From Lachnospiraceae bacterium (lineage in GTDB: Bacteria > Bacillota > Clostridia > Lachnospirales > Lachnospiraceae): a stretch of DNA of 64,000 bases. The stretch is from assembly GCA_022845955.1 (NCBI GenBank), contig AP025576.1, forward strand, positions 1,302,001 through 1,366,000. Direction: 5' to 3'. The position numbers were made by a program, and so were the translations under genes. This document shows, one piece after another, positions 1 through 8,924 of this stretch. Within the stretch, counting starts at the first letter, position 1; the number at the start of each line of letters is the position of its first letter. The notes under the pieces were generated by a model. That model did not search any database. It worked only from the letters and a program-made list of their open reading frames with translations, and was not told the origin of the DNA.

Positions 1-1452
1 GCCAATGTGGAAATGCTTCTTGCAAAGGCGGAAAATTTCGAGAAAACAAGCTATTTCGGCCTGTTCCATTTTATCCGCTACATGGAGCAGGTGGAAAAAT
101 ACAATATCGATTACGGGGAAGCCAACATACAGGATGAAAATGCGGACACCGTGCGGATCATGAGCATCCATAAATCCAAGGGACTGGAATTCCCCGTCTG
201 CTTCGTTTCCGGTCTGTCCAAGAAGTTCAACATGCAGGATACCAGCAAACCGGTGATAATGGACATGGATTACGGAATTGCCCTTGATTTTATGGACGTA
301 GAATCCCGGGTGAAGGGAAACACCCTGAAGAAAAGCGTGCTTTCCGGCAAGCTGCGCAGGGACAGCCTGGGAGAAGAGCTGCGTGTTTTATATGTGGCCA
401 TGACCAGGCCCCAGGAAAAACTGATCCTTACCGGCAGCTGCAAGGATGGGGAAAAGGTGGACCGGATCCTGGAAGAGGGGGCTATGAAGAGGAACACGGC
501 AGACAACCGTCTGCGCTTCCTGACACGCAGCGAGGCAGCCTCGTACCTGGACTGGCTTCTTCCCGCCTGGGCTGTCTGCGGCCAGGAGGTGGAAATGCTT
601 ACGGCGGCGGATCTGCTGCAGGATCATATGGAAGAGGAGCAGGGGAAGGAATCTCTGAAGCAGAGACTGCAGCGTTTTGAAAAGGAAGCGCTGGAAGGAA
701 AGCAGGAAGAAGGGGAAGAGGTCCGTCTGCTCCGGGAACGGATGGAAAGTGTGTATCCCCATGAGAACCTGAAAAATTTGTATACCAAGACGACGGTTTC
801 CGAACTGAAAAAAGCGGGTATGGAGGAAGCGGCGGAAGAAGCCTGGCATCTGTTTGAAGAAAAGGAGATAGTTCCTTACCTGCCCCGTTTTATCCGGGAA
901 GAAGAAAAGGTGAGCGGAACCGCCAGAGGAAGCGCCTACCATAAAGCTCTGGAGGTATTCCCTTTTGAATGCCTGATACAGGAGACGGAATCCGGGCCTG
1001 TAAGCCGGGAAAGAGTGGAGGAACTGCTTAATCAGATGGCCGCGGAAGGCAGGCTCAGCCGGGAATTCCGGGCGGCGGTAAGCCCGGATAAAATGGCCGG
1101 GTTCCTGTCGTCCGGCCTTGCCTTACGGATGGCCCGGGCCGCGGTTGGGAACAAGCTTCATAAAGAGCAGCCCTTTGTGCTGGGGCTGCCGGCAAGCACG
1201 CTGAATCCCGAATTTCCCCAGGAGGAAACCCTGCTTATCCAGGGGATTATTGATGTGTATCTGGAGGAGGAGGACGGCCTGGTGGTTGCCGATTATAAAA
1301 CGGATGCGGTCACCCGGGCGCAGGAGCTGGTGAACCGGTACCGGGTACAGCTGGATTATTATGCCAGGGCATTGGAGCAGCTGACGGGCAGGCGGGTGAA
1401 GGAGAAGATTATTTATTCGTTTGCGTTGGCGGAGGAAGTGGTACTGCAATAG
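1..1452 (+). CDS. addA: AddA helicase-nuclease subunit, C-terminal part (5' end outside window)
   Basis: Large subunit of the AddAB helicase-nuclease, which processes DNA double-strand ends for RecA recombination. The frame is open from base 1, so the N-terminal helicase domain lies upstream of the window. Visible parts are UvrD-type motif V (MSIHKSKGLEFP, fragment residues about 54-65), motif VI (LYVAMTRP, about 130-137), a GxxYH nuclease-entry motif near residue 310, and the RecB-type nuclease core with D near 418 followed by VADYKTD near 430-435. This Asp...Asp-x-Lys arrangement is the PD-(D/E)XK nuclease of AddA. The 481 residues correspond to the last 40 percent or so of the usual protein. 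GC is clearly higher than in the carbohydrate genes that follow, consistent with core chromosome. Identification is firm. Confidence 0.96.
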   Translation, partial: ANVEMLLAKAENFEKTSYFGLFHFIRYMEQVEKYNIDYGEANIQDENADTVRIMSIHKSKGLEFPVCFVSGLSKKFNMQDTSKPVIMDMDYGIALDFMDVESRVKGNTLKKSVLSGKLRRDSLGEELRVLYVAMTRPQEKLILTGSCKDGEKVDRILEEGAMKRNTADNRLRFLTRSEAASYLDWLLPAWAVCGQEVEMLTAADLLQDHMEEEQGKESLKQRLQRFEKEALEGKQEEGEEVRLLRERMESVYPHENLKNLYTKTTVSELKKAGMEEAAEEAWHLFEEKEIVPYLPRFIREEEKVSGTARGSAYHKALEVFPFECLIQETESGPVSRERVEELLNQMAAEGRLSREFRAAVSPDKMAGFLSSGLALRMARAAVGNKLHKEQPFVLGLPASTLNPEFPQEETLLIQGIIDVYLEEEDGLVVADYKTDAVTRAQELVNRYRVQLDYYARALEQLTGRRVKEKIIYSFALAEEVVLQ

Positions 1453-1470
1453 AGATTGCAGACGTTAATA

Positions 1471-1520
1471 GTGACAGAGAAGCGGCGGGGGAAAATCCTC
1501 GGCGCTTTTCTGTTACTTTC
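1471..1520 (+). terminator. Rho-independent terminator after addA
   Basis: The arms at 1471-1483 and 1503-1515 pair (GTGACAGAGAAGC with GCTTTTCTGTTAC, with G-U pairs) and extend inward through a GC-rich segment. A short T-rich run follows. It lies 19 bases after the addA stop. Confidence 0.75.
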
Positions 1521-1551
1521 ATTCTTGCATAAAAACGATTTCATTAAAACA

Positions 1552-1631
1552 TTGCAAAAACTTATTTCATGTAATAAAATATTCTGTATAGATACTGAAT
1601 TTATAACATTATACTAATGAAAACGTTTTTA
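1552..1631 (+). promoter_or_regulatory. Promoter and LacI-type operator of the rhamnosidase gene
   Basis: A sigma-A-like promoter is visible: TTGCAA at 1552-1557, a 17-base spacer, TAAAAT at 1575-1580. Downstream, just before the ribosome binding site, lies a perfect 12-base palindrome AAAAACGTTTTT at 1620-1631. This is the central-CG palindrome typical of LacI/GalR operators. A related half-matching element (AAAAACGATT) sits upstream at 1531-1540, so looping or road-block repression by the LacI regulator encoded next door is likely (inference). Confidence 0.65.
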
Positions 1632-1644
1632 AGAGGAGGGGCAG

Positions 1645-4368
1645 ATGAAAGCAATACATTTAAAGTGTAACGATTTTTTAAATCCTGTTCAAGTGGAGGA
1701 AAATCCTTTATTCAGCTGGAATATACCCTGTAACAGAAATGGTGCCGGCCAGACGGCATACAGAATCCAGGTATATCAGGGGAAAGAAACAGATAATATC
1801 TGGGATACCGGCAGGACAGAAGGAAACAGATGTCTGTACATACCATATGAAGGGCAGGCTCTTATGGCTGACAGCCAATATTTTTGGCGGGTCAAATATT
1901 GGAATGAAAAAGGAGGGGAAGAGGAATGGAGCGAGCCGGCTTATTTTGAGACCGGGTTAATGGGGAAGGGCTGGAAGGCTGAATGGATCGGTTATGATAG
2001 AAATGACGGTGAGACTTATGATCCTGCTATTCCATTTTATTGTGCAGACGATTTTGACAAGGGAATCAACCAATATTATCTTCCGCCTGCTCCTTATATG
2101 AGAAAAGAATTTATCATAAAAAAAGAATTAAAGACCGCAAAACTGTATGTTTCAGCTCTGGGGTTGGTAGAAATAGAGATAAACGGAAAGAAAGCAGGGG
2201 AAGAAGTATTTATTCCGGGATTATCCGATTATGACAGAACGGTTTATTCCAGAGCTTTCCATGTGGAAGACTGTCTGAAACCAGGTGTTAACGCAATAGG
2301 TATTATATTGGCAGACGGGTGGTATGCAGGTTATATAGGTTTAAATGGAAGGGAATGGTATGGCAGCAGACCCAGGGCAATTTTGCAGATGGAAATAGAA
2401 TACCGGAACGGAGACAAAGAAAGGGTTATATCGGATACAAGCTGGAAAGCATCCTATGGTCCGCTTCGGGAAAGTGATATCTTACAGGGGGAAACATACG
2501 ACGCATTAAAAGAATTAGGGGAATGGAGCTGCCCCGGATATCAGGATGAGGGATGGGAAACGGTTGATATGGGAACGGAAAAAAAGCTTATCCCAAAAGG
2601 GCACATAGGTGTCGCGGTGAAGGAAATAGGAAGCCTGTGTCCCGCAAAGGTAAACCGAAAAAGCGAAAACAGTTACCTGATTGATTTTGGAGAATATGTG
2701 GCGGGAGTCGTAGAAATTACATGTACCGGTGAAGCAGGAGCTTCTTTTTCTATTAAGCATGCGGAAACACTGGATGAGAATGGAGAACTTTATCTAAGAG
2801 GAAACCGTTCGGCAAGATGTATGGATTCTTATATACTTAAGGGAAAGCAGACAGAATATTATAAACCGCGGTTCACATATCATGGATTCCGGTATGCGGA
2901 AATAACAGGGAAAGGAAGGGTAAGTTTTCTTGATATTAAGGCAGTAAAGATAGGAAGTGAGCTGCCGGATAAAACGGAGTTCTCCTGCTCTTCCGAATTG
3001 GTTAATCAAATATTCGGGATGATTCGTTCCACAGAGGAATGCAATATGATGGAAGTACCTACAGACTGCTGTGCCAGGGATGAAAGACTGGGCTGGGGGA
3101 TGGAAGGTAATCATTTTATGCATGCTATGGCTTATATGAATAATCAGGCTGCGGCAATCGGTAAATGGATTAAGGACATTTGGGACGGGCAGAGAGAGGA
3201 TGGCGGATTGGAAGCGATTGCGCCACCTATGAGAATGAAGGATATTGAACAGTTTGTTGGTGATCTGCAGTCGAATCATGGAGTACATATGGTATATGTA
3301 CTTTACCGCATGTATGGCAATACACAGGTGATAAGAAAATATTTTAACCAAATGAACAAATATTTTGATTTTCTGGACAGAAACAGTGACCGCTATATCA
3401 GGAATGCTACAAGCGGGGATTGGCTTGCCCTTTTGGAAGAAACCAATCATTCCGATTTTCTCCATGGATTCGGTGATTCTTCCCCGGGGATGATCGGTAC
3501 GTCTCATTATGCCATTATTACACAGATGATGGCGGAAATGTGCCGTGCTATCGGAGAAGAGAAGCATGAACAGCAGTATATGACACTCCTTGAAAATATT
3601 AAGAATGCATTCCGGCTAAATTTTATACAGCGGGATGGGACGCTCAGAAATGGCAGACAGGGAGACTATCTTATGGCTCTTTACTGCGGGTTTTTTACGG
3701 AAGGAGAAGCGGAGAGGGCACTTATTCTGTTGGAAAAAAAGCTTATGGAAAAAGGTCATATCCAATGGAATGGGGGTACCACCACCACCCCGTATTTTCT
3801 GGCAGCAATGAAGCGGTTTGGAAAAGAAAAACTGGCAAACCTTTTTCTGACATCCGATCAGTATCCCGGACTGGGTTATATGCTTCGCTGCGGTTATCGT
3901 ACCATCTGGGAACGATGGGATGCCGTTTTTGAGGATGGAACACTGCATCCCCAGGCGATGAATGCCTTGTGTCATATCGGTTTTACAGTAATTGCACAAT
4001 ATCTGATAGGAGGACTGGCAGGTATTGACTGCCTGGAAGAAGGTTTCCGCAAAATAGGAATCAATCCGGGGCCTTCGGAAGAAATCAGAAGTGCCAGTGC
4101 ACAATTTTTGAGTAACTATGGTGTCATAAAATCGGACTGGAAATGGGAGAACGGAATACTGCACGTTAAATGCTGCATACCTGCGAATACCAAAGCCATA
4201 GTAGTACTCCCGCGTAACCGGAAGGAAGAACTGTTATGGCTGGAAGGTAAATCCTCGGATACGGTGTACAATAATGATAAGGTTATTGCAGAGATATCTT
4301 CAGGTACGTACGAAATGGAAATAAAGTGGGACGGGGAAAATCCTGTGCCGGCTAAGGAAAGGAACTGA
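1645..4368 (+). CDS. Alpha-L-rhamnosidase, GH78 family, cytoplasmic
   Basis: Cleaves terminal alpha-L-rhamnose from plant glycosides or oligosaccharides. The 907 residues match the usual GH78 length. An N-terminal beta-rich region (residues 1-440) carries the carbohydrate-binding fold, followed by the (alpha/alpha)6 catalytic domain. The family signature is present as PTDCCARDERLGW (472-484), with E480 the likely general acid, and TIWERWD (753-759), with E756 the likely second catalytic Glu. H778 in NALCHIGF also fits. The usual GWTGD is replaced by GWGMEG, which may affect specificity. There is no signal peptide, so hydrolysis happens after import, consistent with the importer downstream. 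A good GGAGG site precedes the ATG. Very likely correct as a family; exact substrate unknown. Confidence 0.93.
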   Translation: MKAIHLKCNDFLNPVQVEENPLFSWNIPCNRNGAGQTAYRIQVYQGKETDNIWDTGRTEGNRCLYIPYEGQALMADSQYFWRVKYWNEKGGEEEWSEPAYFETGLMGKGWKAEWIGYDRNDGETYDPAIPFYCADDFDKGINQYYLPPAPYMRKEFIIKKELKTAKLYVSALGLVEIEINGKKAGEEVFIPGLSDYDRTVYSRAFHVEDCLKPGVNAIGIILADGWYAGYIGLNGREWYGSRPRAILQMEIEYRNGDKERVISDTSWKASYGPLRESDILQGETYDALKELGEWSCPGYQDEGWETVDMGTEKKLIPKGHIGVAVKEIGSLCPAKVNRKSENSYLIDFGEYVAGVVEITCTGEAGASFSIKHAETLDENGELYLRGNRSARCMDSYILKGKQTEYYKPRFTYHGFRYAEITGKGRVSFLDIKAVKIGSELPDKTEFSCSSELVNQIFGMIRSTEECNMMEVPTDCCARDERLGWGMEGNHFMHAMAYMNNQAAAIGKWIKDIWDGQREDGGLEAIAPPMRMKDIEQFVGDLQSNHGVHMVYVLYRMYGNTQVIRKYFNQMNKYFDFLDRNSDRYIRNATSGDWLALLEETNHSDFLHGFGDSSPGMIGTSHYAIITQMMAEMCRAIGEEKHEQQYMTLLENIKNAFRLNFIQRDGTLRNGRQGDYLMALYCGFFTEGEAERALILLEKKLMEKGHIQWNGGTTTTPYFLAAMKRFGKEKLANLFLTSDQYPGLGYMLRCGYRTIWERWDAVFEDGTLHPQAMNALCHIGFTVIAQYLIGGLAGIDCLEEGFRKIGINPGPSEEIRSASAQFLSNYGVIKSDWKWENGILHVKCCIPANTKAIVVLPRNRKEELLWLEGKSSDTVYNNDKVIAEISSGTYEMEIKWDGENPVPAKERN

Positions 4369-4369
4369 C

Positions 4370-5449
4370 ATGACTGCATACAACAGAAGTGGTATAGAAA
4401 AGAAAAAGAATAAAAATGTGACGATAAGCGTGGTAGCCAAGGAGGCGGGAGTAGCTCCCAGTACGGTTTCCCATGTGATTAATGGTACGGCATCCATTTC
4501 AGAGGAAACGAGAAAAAAAGTGCTTGCTGCTATTGAAAAGCTTCACTATACGCCAAACGCATTGGCACAGGCTATGCGGCAGGCTAACAGCAGACTCCTG
4601 GGTGTCGTTTTGCAGGATATATCAGGAGAATTCTACGCCCGTTGTGCGGCAAGTATATTGGAAGAAGCTGAAAAGGATAACTATGTGGTCCTTCTGTGTG
4701 ATATGTCTTATCAGAGAAAAAAGATGAAGCAAAGAATAGAAGAGTTGGTAAAGAGACAGGTTGATGGAGTGGTATTTATTGGTGGGAACCCGGATGGGGA
4801 AGTGATCCGGTATTTGTCTCAGGTTGGTATTCCGGTTATTTTAGGTGATTGCAGCTATAAAGGGATATCAAGCGTCGAATTTGACAATGAAACTACAATG
4901 GAAAGACTGGTATGTGTTCTGTTTGAGGCGGGATACCGAAGTTTTGGATATGTAGGGGAACCGGTGGGCCTCCAGGATAATCTCAAAGCGAGATGGAATG
5001 GATATAAAAAAGGGCTGGAAGCATGTGGGATCCGATTGGAGGACTGTGTAAATGTGTTTGATGAAGCATTGTATAAGTCAAAGCTAGCAGGCGCTTATGC
5101 AATTTTTGACAGTTTTGATGCAAAAGGAAGTGGAGAATATCCGGATGTAATCGTGACATCCAATGACAAAATCGCTCAGGGGCTCATAGCTGCAGCAAGA
5201 CAGAAAGGCATTGAGATACCACAAAAAATGGCTGTGGTCGGATTTGATAATAGTGAAATATCCCAATATGTGTCTCCGGCACTGACCACTATAGCACAGG
5301 ATGAGAGACTGCTGGGTAAAAGCTGTTATGAGTTGTTCAGAGAGGCTTTGAGCGGATCAGGAAAGACCACGCATATTTTTTTACCGCAAAAAATTGTTGT
5401 AAGGGAATCCGCCCTTATAGCAGATGAGATAGTTGAAAGGTATCATTGA
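4370..5449 (+). CDS. LacI-family transcriptional regulator
   Basis: DNA-binding repressor expected to respond to a sugar. An N-terminal LacI helix-turn-helix (ISVVAKEAGVAPSTVSHVIN, residues about 19-38) and hinge helix (YTPNALAQAM, about 62-71) precede a periplasmic-binding-protein-like sensor domain containing VVGFDN near residue 287. The length of 359 residues fits the family; the N-terminal lysine-rich extension of about 15 residues is slightly longer than usual. The start lies one base after the rhamnosidase stop, so the two are co-transcribed. The perfect CG-centred palindrome at 1620-1631 is the obvious autoregulatory site. Confidence 0.95.
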   Translation: MTAYNRSGIEKKKNKNVTISVVAKEAGVAPSTVSHVINGTASISEETRKKVLAAIEKLHYTPNALAQAMRQANSRLLGVVLQDISGEFYARCAASILEEAEKDNYVVLLCDMSYQRKKMKQRIEELVKRQVDGVVFIGGNPDGEVIRYLSQVGIPVILGDCSYKGISSVEFDNETTMERLVCVLFEAGYRSFGYVGEPVGLQDNLKARWNGYKKGLEACGIRLEDCVNVFDEALYKSKLAGAYAIFDSFDAKGSGEYPDVIVTSNDKIAQGLIAAARQKGIEIPQKMAVVGFDNSEISQYVSPALTTIAQDERLLGKSCYELFREALSGSGKTTHIFLPQKIVVRESALIADEIVERYH

Positions 5450-5605
5450 ATGAAATGTATAAAATGTAATTAAAAAAACAAAAATAGTTCATAATTTTGT
5501 ATAAAATATTTACATCTTATGCAAATTTGATTTTTTGGTAAATAAGAATACTACAAAAATATAGGAAAAGAGCGAATTTTGTCATACATAATATATGAAC
5601 CCGTT

Positions 5606-5614
5606 TGCTATAAT
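5606..5614 (+). promoter_or_regulatory. Extended -10 promoter before the binding-protein gene
   Basis: TG at 5606-5607, one base, then a consensus TATAAT at 5609-5614 forms an extended -10 element. No good -35 is found at the normal distance, which suits an activator-dependent or extended -10 promoter. The surrounding 5450-5684 gap is very AT-rich and otherwise holds no gene. Confidence 0.6.
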
Positions 5615-5684
5615 ACAATTACATCTTGCAGAAAGCAATTTTCAAGCACACTCTAAAAAGGGGATAAGAGAAGGAGGGGTTCTA

Positions 5685-7061
5685 GTGAAAAGAAAAAAAT
5701 GGACAGCCGGTATTATGGCAGGTGTAATGATTGCGTGTACTTTGGCGGGTTGTGGACAAAAGAAACAGGAGGAGATTCCGCCGGCAGCAGCTGGTACGCC
5801 AAAGACGGAGGAAACAACGGAAGCTGACGCAACAATGGAAGCCGAGGAAGGGGTTATCAGCGGTAAGCTTACCATTAATTTATGGGATAATGAGTATGCG
5901 GGCCAGGCGGCAATTGAAGCGTTTCAGAAAGCATATCCTGATGTGGAGGTAACGCTTAATCTTACCCCGTTTTTGGATTACCAGTCAAAATTATTTACCT
6001 CTCTCGCAGGCGGCGAAACAATGGATGTTTTTTTTATGAGGGAGAATGAGACGTATCAGACCTATATTGAAAAGGGACTATGCATGCCGCTTGATGATAT
6101 GATTGAGAACAATCAGTTCGATATGTCAGTGTATGAAAATTATGCGGATCAGATTCAATATAAAGGGAAGACATACAGCATGCCGTACCGTACAGGCGGC
6201 TACCATCTTTACTATAATAAAGATTTATTCGATGCTGCCGGAGTTCCTTATCCGGATGGCAGTTATACATGGGATGAGTTCAGAGATGTTGCCAAACAGC
6301 TTACATCTGGTGACGGAGCGGATAAAGTACATGGTCTGTATATGATGGGATGGCCGTGGATGCAGTTATTCCAGGCGATGCAGGAAGGAGTATCCATTGT
6401 AGACGACGATTATACTATTGATTTGGACTGCGATGCGGTCAGAAGGTCGCTTGCATGGTACTATGGGACCTGTGTGGAAGATGGTTCCCAGATCACGCCT
6501 GCGGAAGCTACTGCGACGAATGCTTCGATTACCCCGTTATTTGTAGCAGGTAAAACAGCTATGATTCTGGCAGGGGATTACATGGCAGGTAATTTAAAAA
6601 ACAATATGAAGGACGGCAACATAGCTTTTGAATGGGGAATGACGCATGTTCCATGTAACGAAGGTGTGGAGTATTCCACGCAGTCAATTGTTACGAAAGC
6701 CTGTATCAACGCAAAGGCACAGAATCCTGAACTCGCGTTTCTGTTTCTTTCTTTCCTGTCGGGGGAAGAGGGCCAGAATGCAGTAGCGGCTGCAGGAAGC
6801 AAACCGGCACTGGTAACGGACGAAATAAAAAAGACCTTTAAGGATAATATCGAAGTTTATTCGGATGAACAGATTGACCTATACTTTGAAAATGTAAAAG
6901 TATTTACAGAACCGCTTAATCTGGCTGCACCTTATGCTTCAACTATTTTAACGGAAGAATTCAGTTTATATATGACACAGAACGGTCAGGATTTGGAGAC
7001 AACTATTAATAATTGTGTTACAAGGCTTCAGGAAGAAATTGATCAGCTGGATTTAGAGTAA
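5685..7061 (+). CDS. Sugar ABC transporter substrate-binding lipoprotein (family 1)
   Basis: Extracellular solute-binding lipoprotein that delivers a sugar to the two permeases downstream. I chose the GTG at 5685 because AAGGAGGGG at 5671-5679 sits at ideal distance and because translation from it begins directly with a lysine-rich lipoprotein signal peptide; an upstream ATG at 5595 would add an unlikely 30-residue extension. The lipobox LAGC gives the lipidated cysteine at about residue 22. It is followed by a Glu/Thr-rich linker and then the two-lobed binding domain (SKLFTSLAGGETMDVFFM, YYNKDLFDAAGVPYP). Length 458 residues is normal. The GH78 and two-component neighbours suggest rhamnose-containing ligands (inference). 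Confidence 0.93.
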   Translation: MKRKKWTAGIMAGVMIACTLAGCGQKKQEEIPPAAAGTPKTEETTEADATMEAEEGVISGKLTINLWDNEYAGQAAIEAFQKAYPDVEVTLNLTPFLDYQSKLFTSLAGGETMDVFFMRENETYQTYIEKGLCMPLDDMIENNQFDMSVYENYADQIQYKGKTYSMPYRTGGYHLYYNKDLFDAAGVPYPDGSYTWDEFRDVAKQLTSGDGADKVHGLYMMGWPWMQLFQAMQEGVSIVDDDYTIDLDCDAVRRSLAWYYGTCVEDGSQITPAEATATNASITPLFVAGKTAMILAGDYMAGNLKNNMKDGNIAFEWGMTHVPCNEGVEYSTQSIVTKACINAKAQNPELAFLFLSFLSGEEGQNAVAAAGSKPALVTDEIKKTFKDNIEVYSDEQIDLYFENVKVFTEPLNLAAPYASTILTEEFSLYMTQNGQDLETTINNCVTRLQEEIDQLDLE

Positions 7062-7088
7062 TTCCGTAAAAACAAGGACGAAAAACGT

Positions 7089-7120
7089 GTCCCGTGCTGG
7101 TACAGGTGCTGGTACGGGAC
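7089..7120 (+). terminator. Intercistronic hairpin between binding protein and permeases
   Basis: The arms GTCCCGT (7089-7095) and ACGGGAC (7114-7120) pair and are followed by CTGTTTTA. With only a short T-run, this is more likely a partial terminator or mRNA-stabilising hairpin than a full stop. It would keep the lipoprotein mRNA more abundant than the permease mRNA. The same arrangement recurs at 25056 and 32934. Confidence 0.6.
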
Positions 7121-7155
7121 CTGTTTTATCCAGCTTCATAGAATAGGGAGGAAAT

Positions 7156-8064
7156 ATGAGAAAAAAAGGTACAAAATCCAATATATCCCGAAAGCTTCAG
7201 AGACAGCGTGATATTGTGGGCTACCTGTTTTTGGCACCGAATTTAATTGGGTTTATCATATTTATGCTGATTCCTTTCCTGTACGCTTTTTACATCAGCT
7301 TTTTTAATTGGGATGGAATTACGGAAATGCAGTTTACCGGGCTTAGGAATTATGTAAAGCTTATTACAAATGAGGGGTTCCGGATTTCTTTCGTAAACAC
7401 TCTGTACTATACGCTGTTGAATGTGCCTTTAATTATCATATTTGGATTGGGGCTGGCACTTGCGGTAAATACCATAACTAAATGTAAAGCTTTATTCCGG
7501 ACAGTGTTTTTTCTGCCCAATATTGTGACGGTCGTTTCTATAGTTATTGTATGGCAGGCATTTTATCATCCTGTTTACGGTCCCCTGACTATGATTTTAA
7601 AAGCTTTGGGAGTAGAAAATACACCCCAGTGGATTTCAGATCCTAAATGGTCTATGATTTGTATCATAATTATGAGCATCTGGATCAATGCAGGTTATTA
7701 TATGATTATTTTTCTCGCGGCACTGAATAACGTACCGGAAAGCTACTATGAGGCAGCAGAAATTGATGGTGCCGGAAAAATATCCCGGTTTTTTAATATT
7801 ACTCTCCCAATGATATCGCCTTCCATGTTCTTTGCCATTATTATAGCAATTATCAATTCATTTAAAGTATTTGACCAGGTGGCACTCCTTACCCAGGGAG
7901 GGCCGGGACGTTCTACAAATGTACTTGTTTATTATGTATACCAGCAAAGTTTTAAATATTATAAATTCGGAGAGGCTTCAGCAGCTGCATTTATTCTCTT
8001 TGCATTAATTTTGATAATCACTGTTATTCAGTATTCCATGCAGGAGAAATGGGTTATTGACTAA
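7156..8064 (+). CDS. Sugar ABC transporter permease, MalF/UgpA type
   Basis: First membrane subunit of the importer begun by the preceding lipoprotein. The 302 residues carry about six hydrophobic segments, starting with YLFLAPNLIGFIIFMLIPFL near residue 26. The cytoplasmic EAA loop that docks the ATPase is visible as YYEAAEIDGAGKISRFFNITLP (about 195-216). An AGGGAGGAAA site precedes the ATG. The gene is 12 bases from the second permease. No ATPase gene follows, so a shared MsmX/MsmK-like ATPase elsewhere is expected. Confidence 0.95.
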   Translation: MRKKGTKSNISRKLQRQRDIVGYLFLAPNLIGFIIFMLIPFLYAFYISFFNWDGITEMQFTGLRNYVKLITNEGFRISFVNTLYYTLLNVPLIIIFGLGLALAVNTITKCKALFRTVFFLPNIVTVVSIVIVWQAFYHPVYGPLTMILKALGVENTPQWISDPKWSMICIIIMSIWINAGYYMIIFLAALNNVPESYYEAAEIDGAGKISRFFNITLPMISPSMFFAIIIAIINSFKVFDQVALLTQGGPGRSTNVLVYYVYQQSFKYYKFGEASAAAFILFALILIITVIQYSMQEKWVID

Positions 8065-8076
8065 GGAGAAACATTT

Positions 8077-8910
8077 ATGAGTAAAAACAGAAAATCAGCT
8101 GTGGAAAAAATCATATTATATCTGCTATTAAGTCTGATAGCATTAATTACGCTCTTTCCGTTTATTTGGATGATCAGCAGTTCGCTCAAAACGGAAACAG
8201 AAATGTTTGTATTTCCCATTCAGTGGATACCTGAGGTGTTCCATTGGGAAAATTATGAGAAAGCTTGGAAAATGACATCGTTTCCTCTTGCCCTGTTTAA
8301 TTCACTGAAGGTTTCGGTTATCATCACTATTGGTCAGGTCCTGACCAGCGCCATGGCAGGCTATGCATTTGCAAAAATTAAGTTCCGGGGAAGAAACAAG
8401 GTTTTCATTGGGTATTTGGCTACTATGATGGTACCCTTTCAGGTAGTAATGATACCTCAGTTTATTTTGTTCAGGAAAATAGGGTTGATTAATAATCATC
8501 TGGCTTTAATACTGCCGGGGATATTTACTGTTTTCGGAGTTTTCATGTTAAAACAGTTTTTTATGGGGATACCGGATGAGATTCTGGAAGCTGCAAGGAT
8601 TGACGGGTGCAGTGAGGCAGGAATTATGTTCCGTGTTGTAATACCTCTATCAAAAGCGGCCTTATCCAGTCTGGCAATCTTTACATTCCGGTGGCAGTGG
8701 AACGATTACCTCGCCCCTCTTATTTATTTAAATGATAAAGAACTGTTTACCATACCGTTGGCATTATCTACATTCCGGATGGAAAATCTTACATTATATA
8801 CGTTAATTATGGCTGGCTCCGTGATATCATTGGTTCCCGTTATTCTCGTTTTTCTCTTTACACAAAAATATCTGATACAGGGAATCGCAATGACTGGTTT
8901 GAAGGGGTAG
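8077..8910 (+). CDS. Sugar ABC transporter permease, MalG/UgpE type
   Basis: Second membrane subunit of the same importer, 277 residues with six predicted membrane segments. The EAA loop reads EILEAARIDGCSEAGIMFRV (about 168-187), a characteristic MalG-type motif. The C-terminus QGIAMTGLKG is also typical of this subunit. It follows the first permease with 12 bases between them and is followed 14 bases later by the aldo/keto reductase, so all belong to one operon. Confidence 0.95.
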   Translation: MSKNRKSAVEKIILYLLLSLIALITLFPFIWMISSSLKTETEMFVFPIQWIPEVFHWENYEKAWKMTSFPLALFNSLKVSVIITIGQVLTSAMAGYAFAKIKFRGRNKVFIGYLATMMVPFQVVMIPQFILFRKIGLINNHLALILPGIFTVFGVFMLKQFFMGIPDEILEAARIDGCSEAGIMFRVVIPLSKAALSSLAIFTFRWQWNDYLAPLIYLNDKELFTIPLALSTFRMENLTLYTLIMAGSVISLVPVILVFLFTQKYLIQGIAMTGLKG

Positions 8911-8924
8911 AAAGGTAGGAAAGT

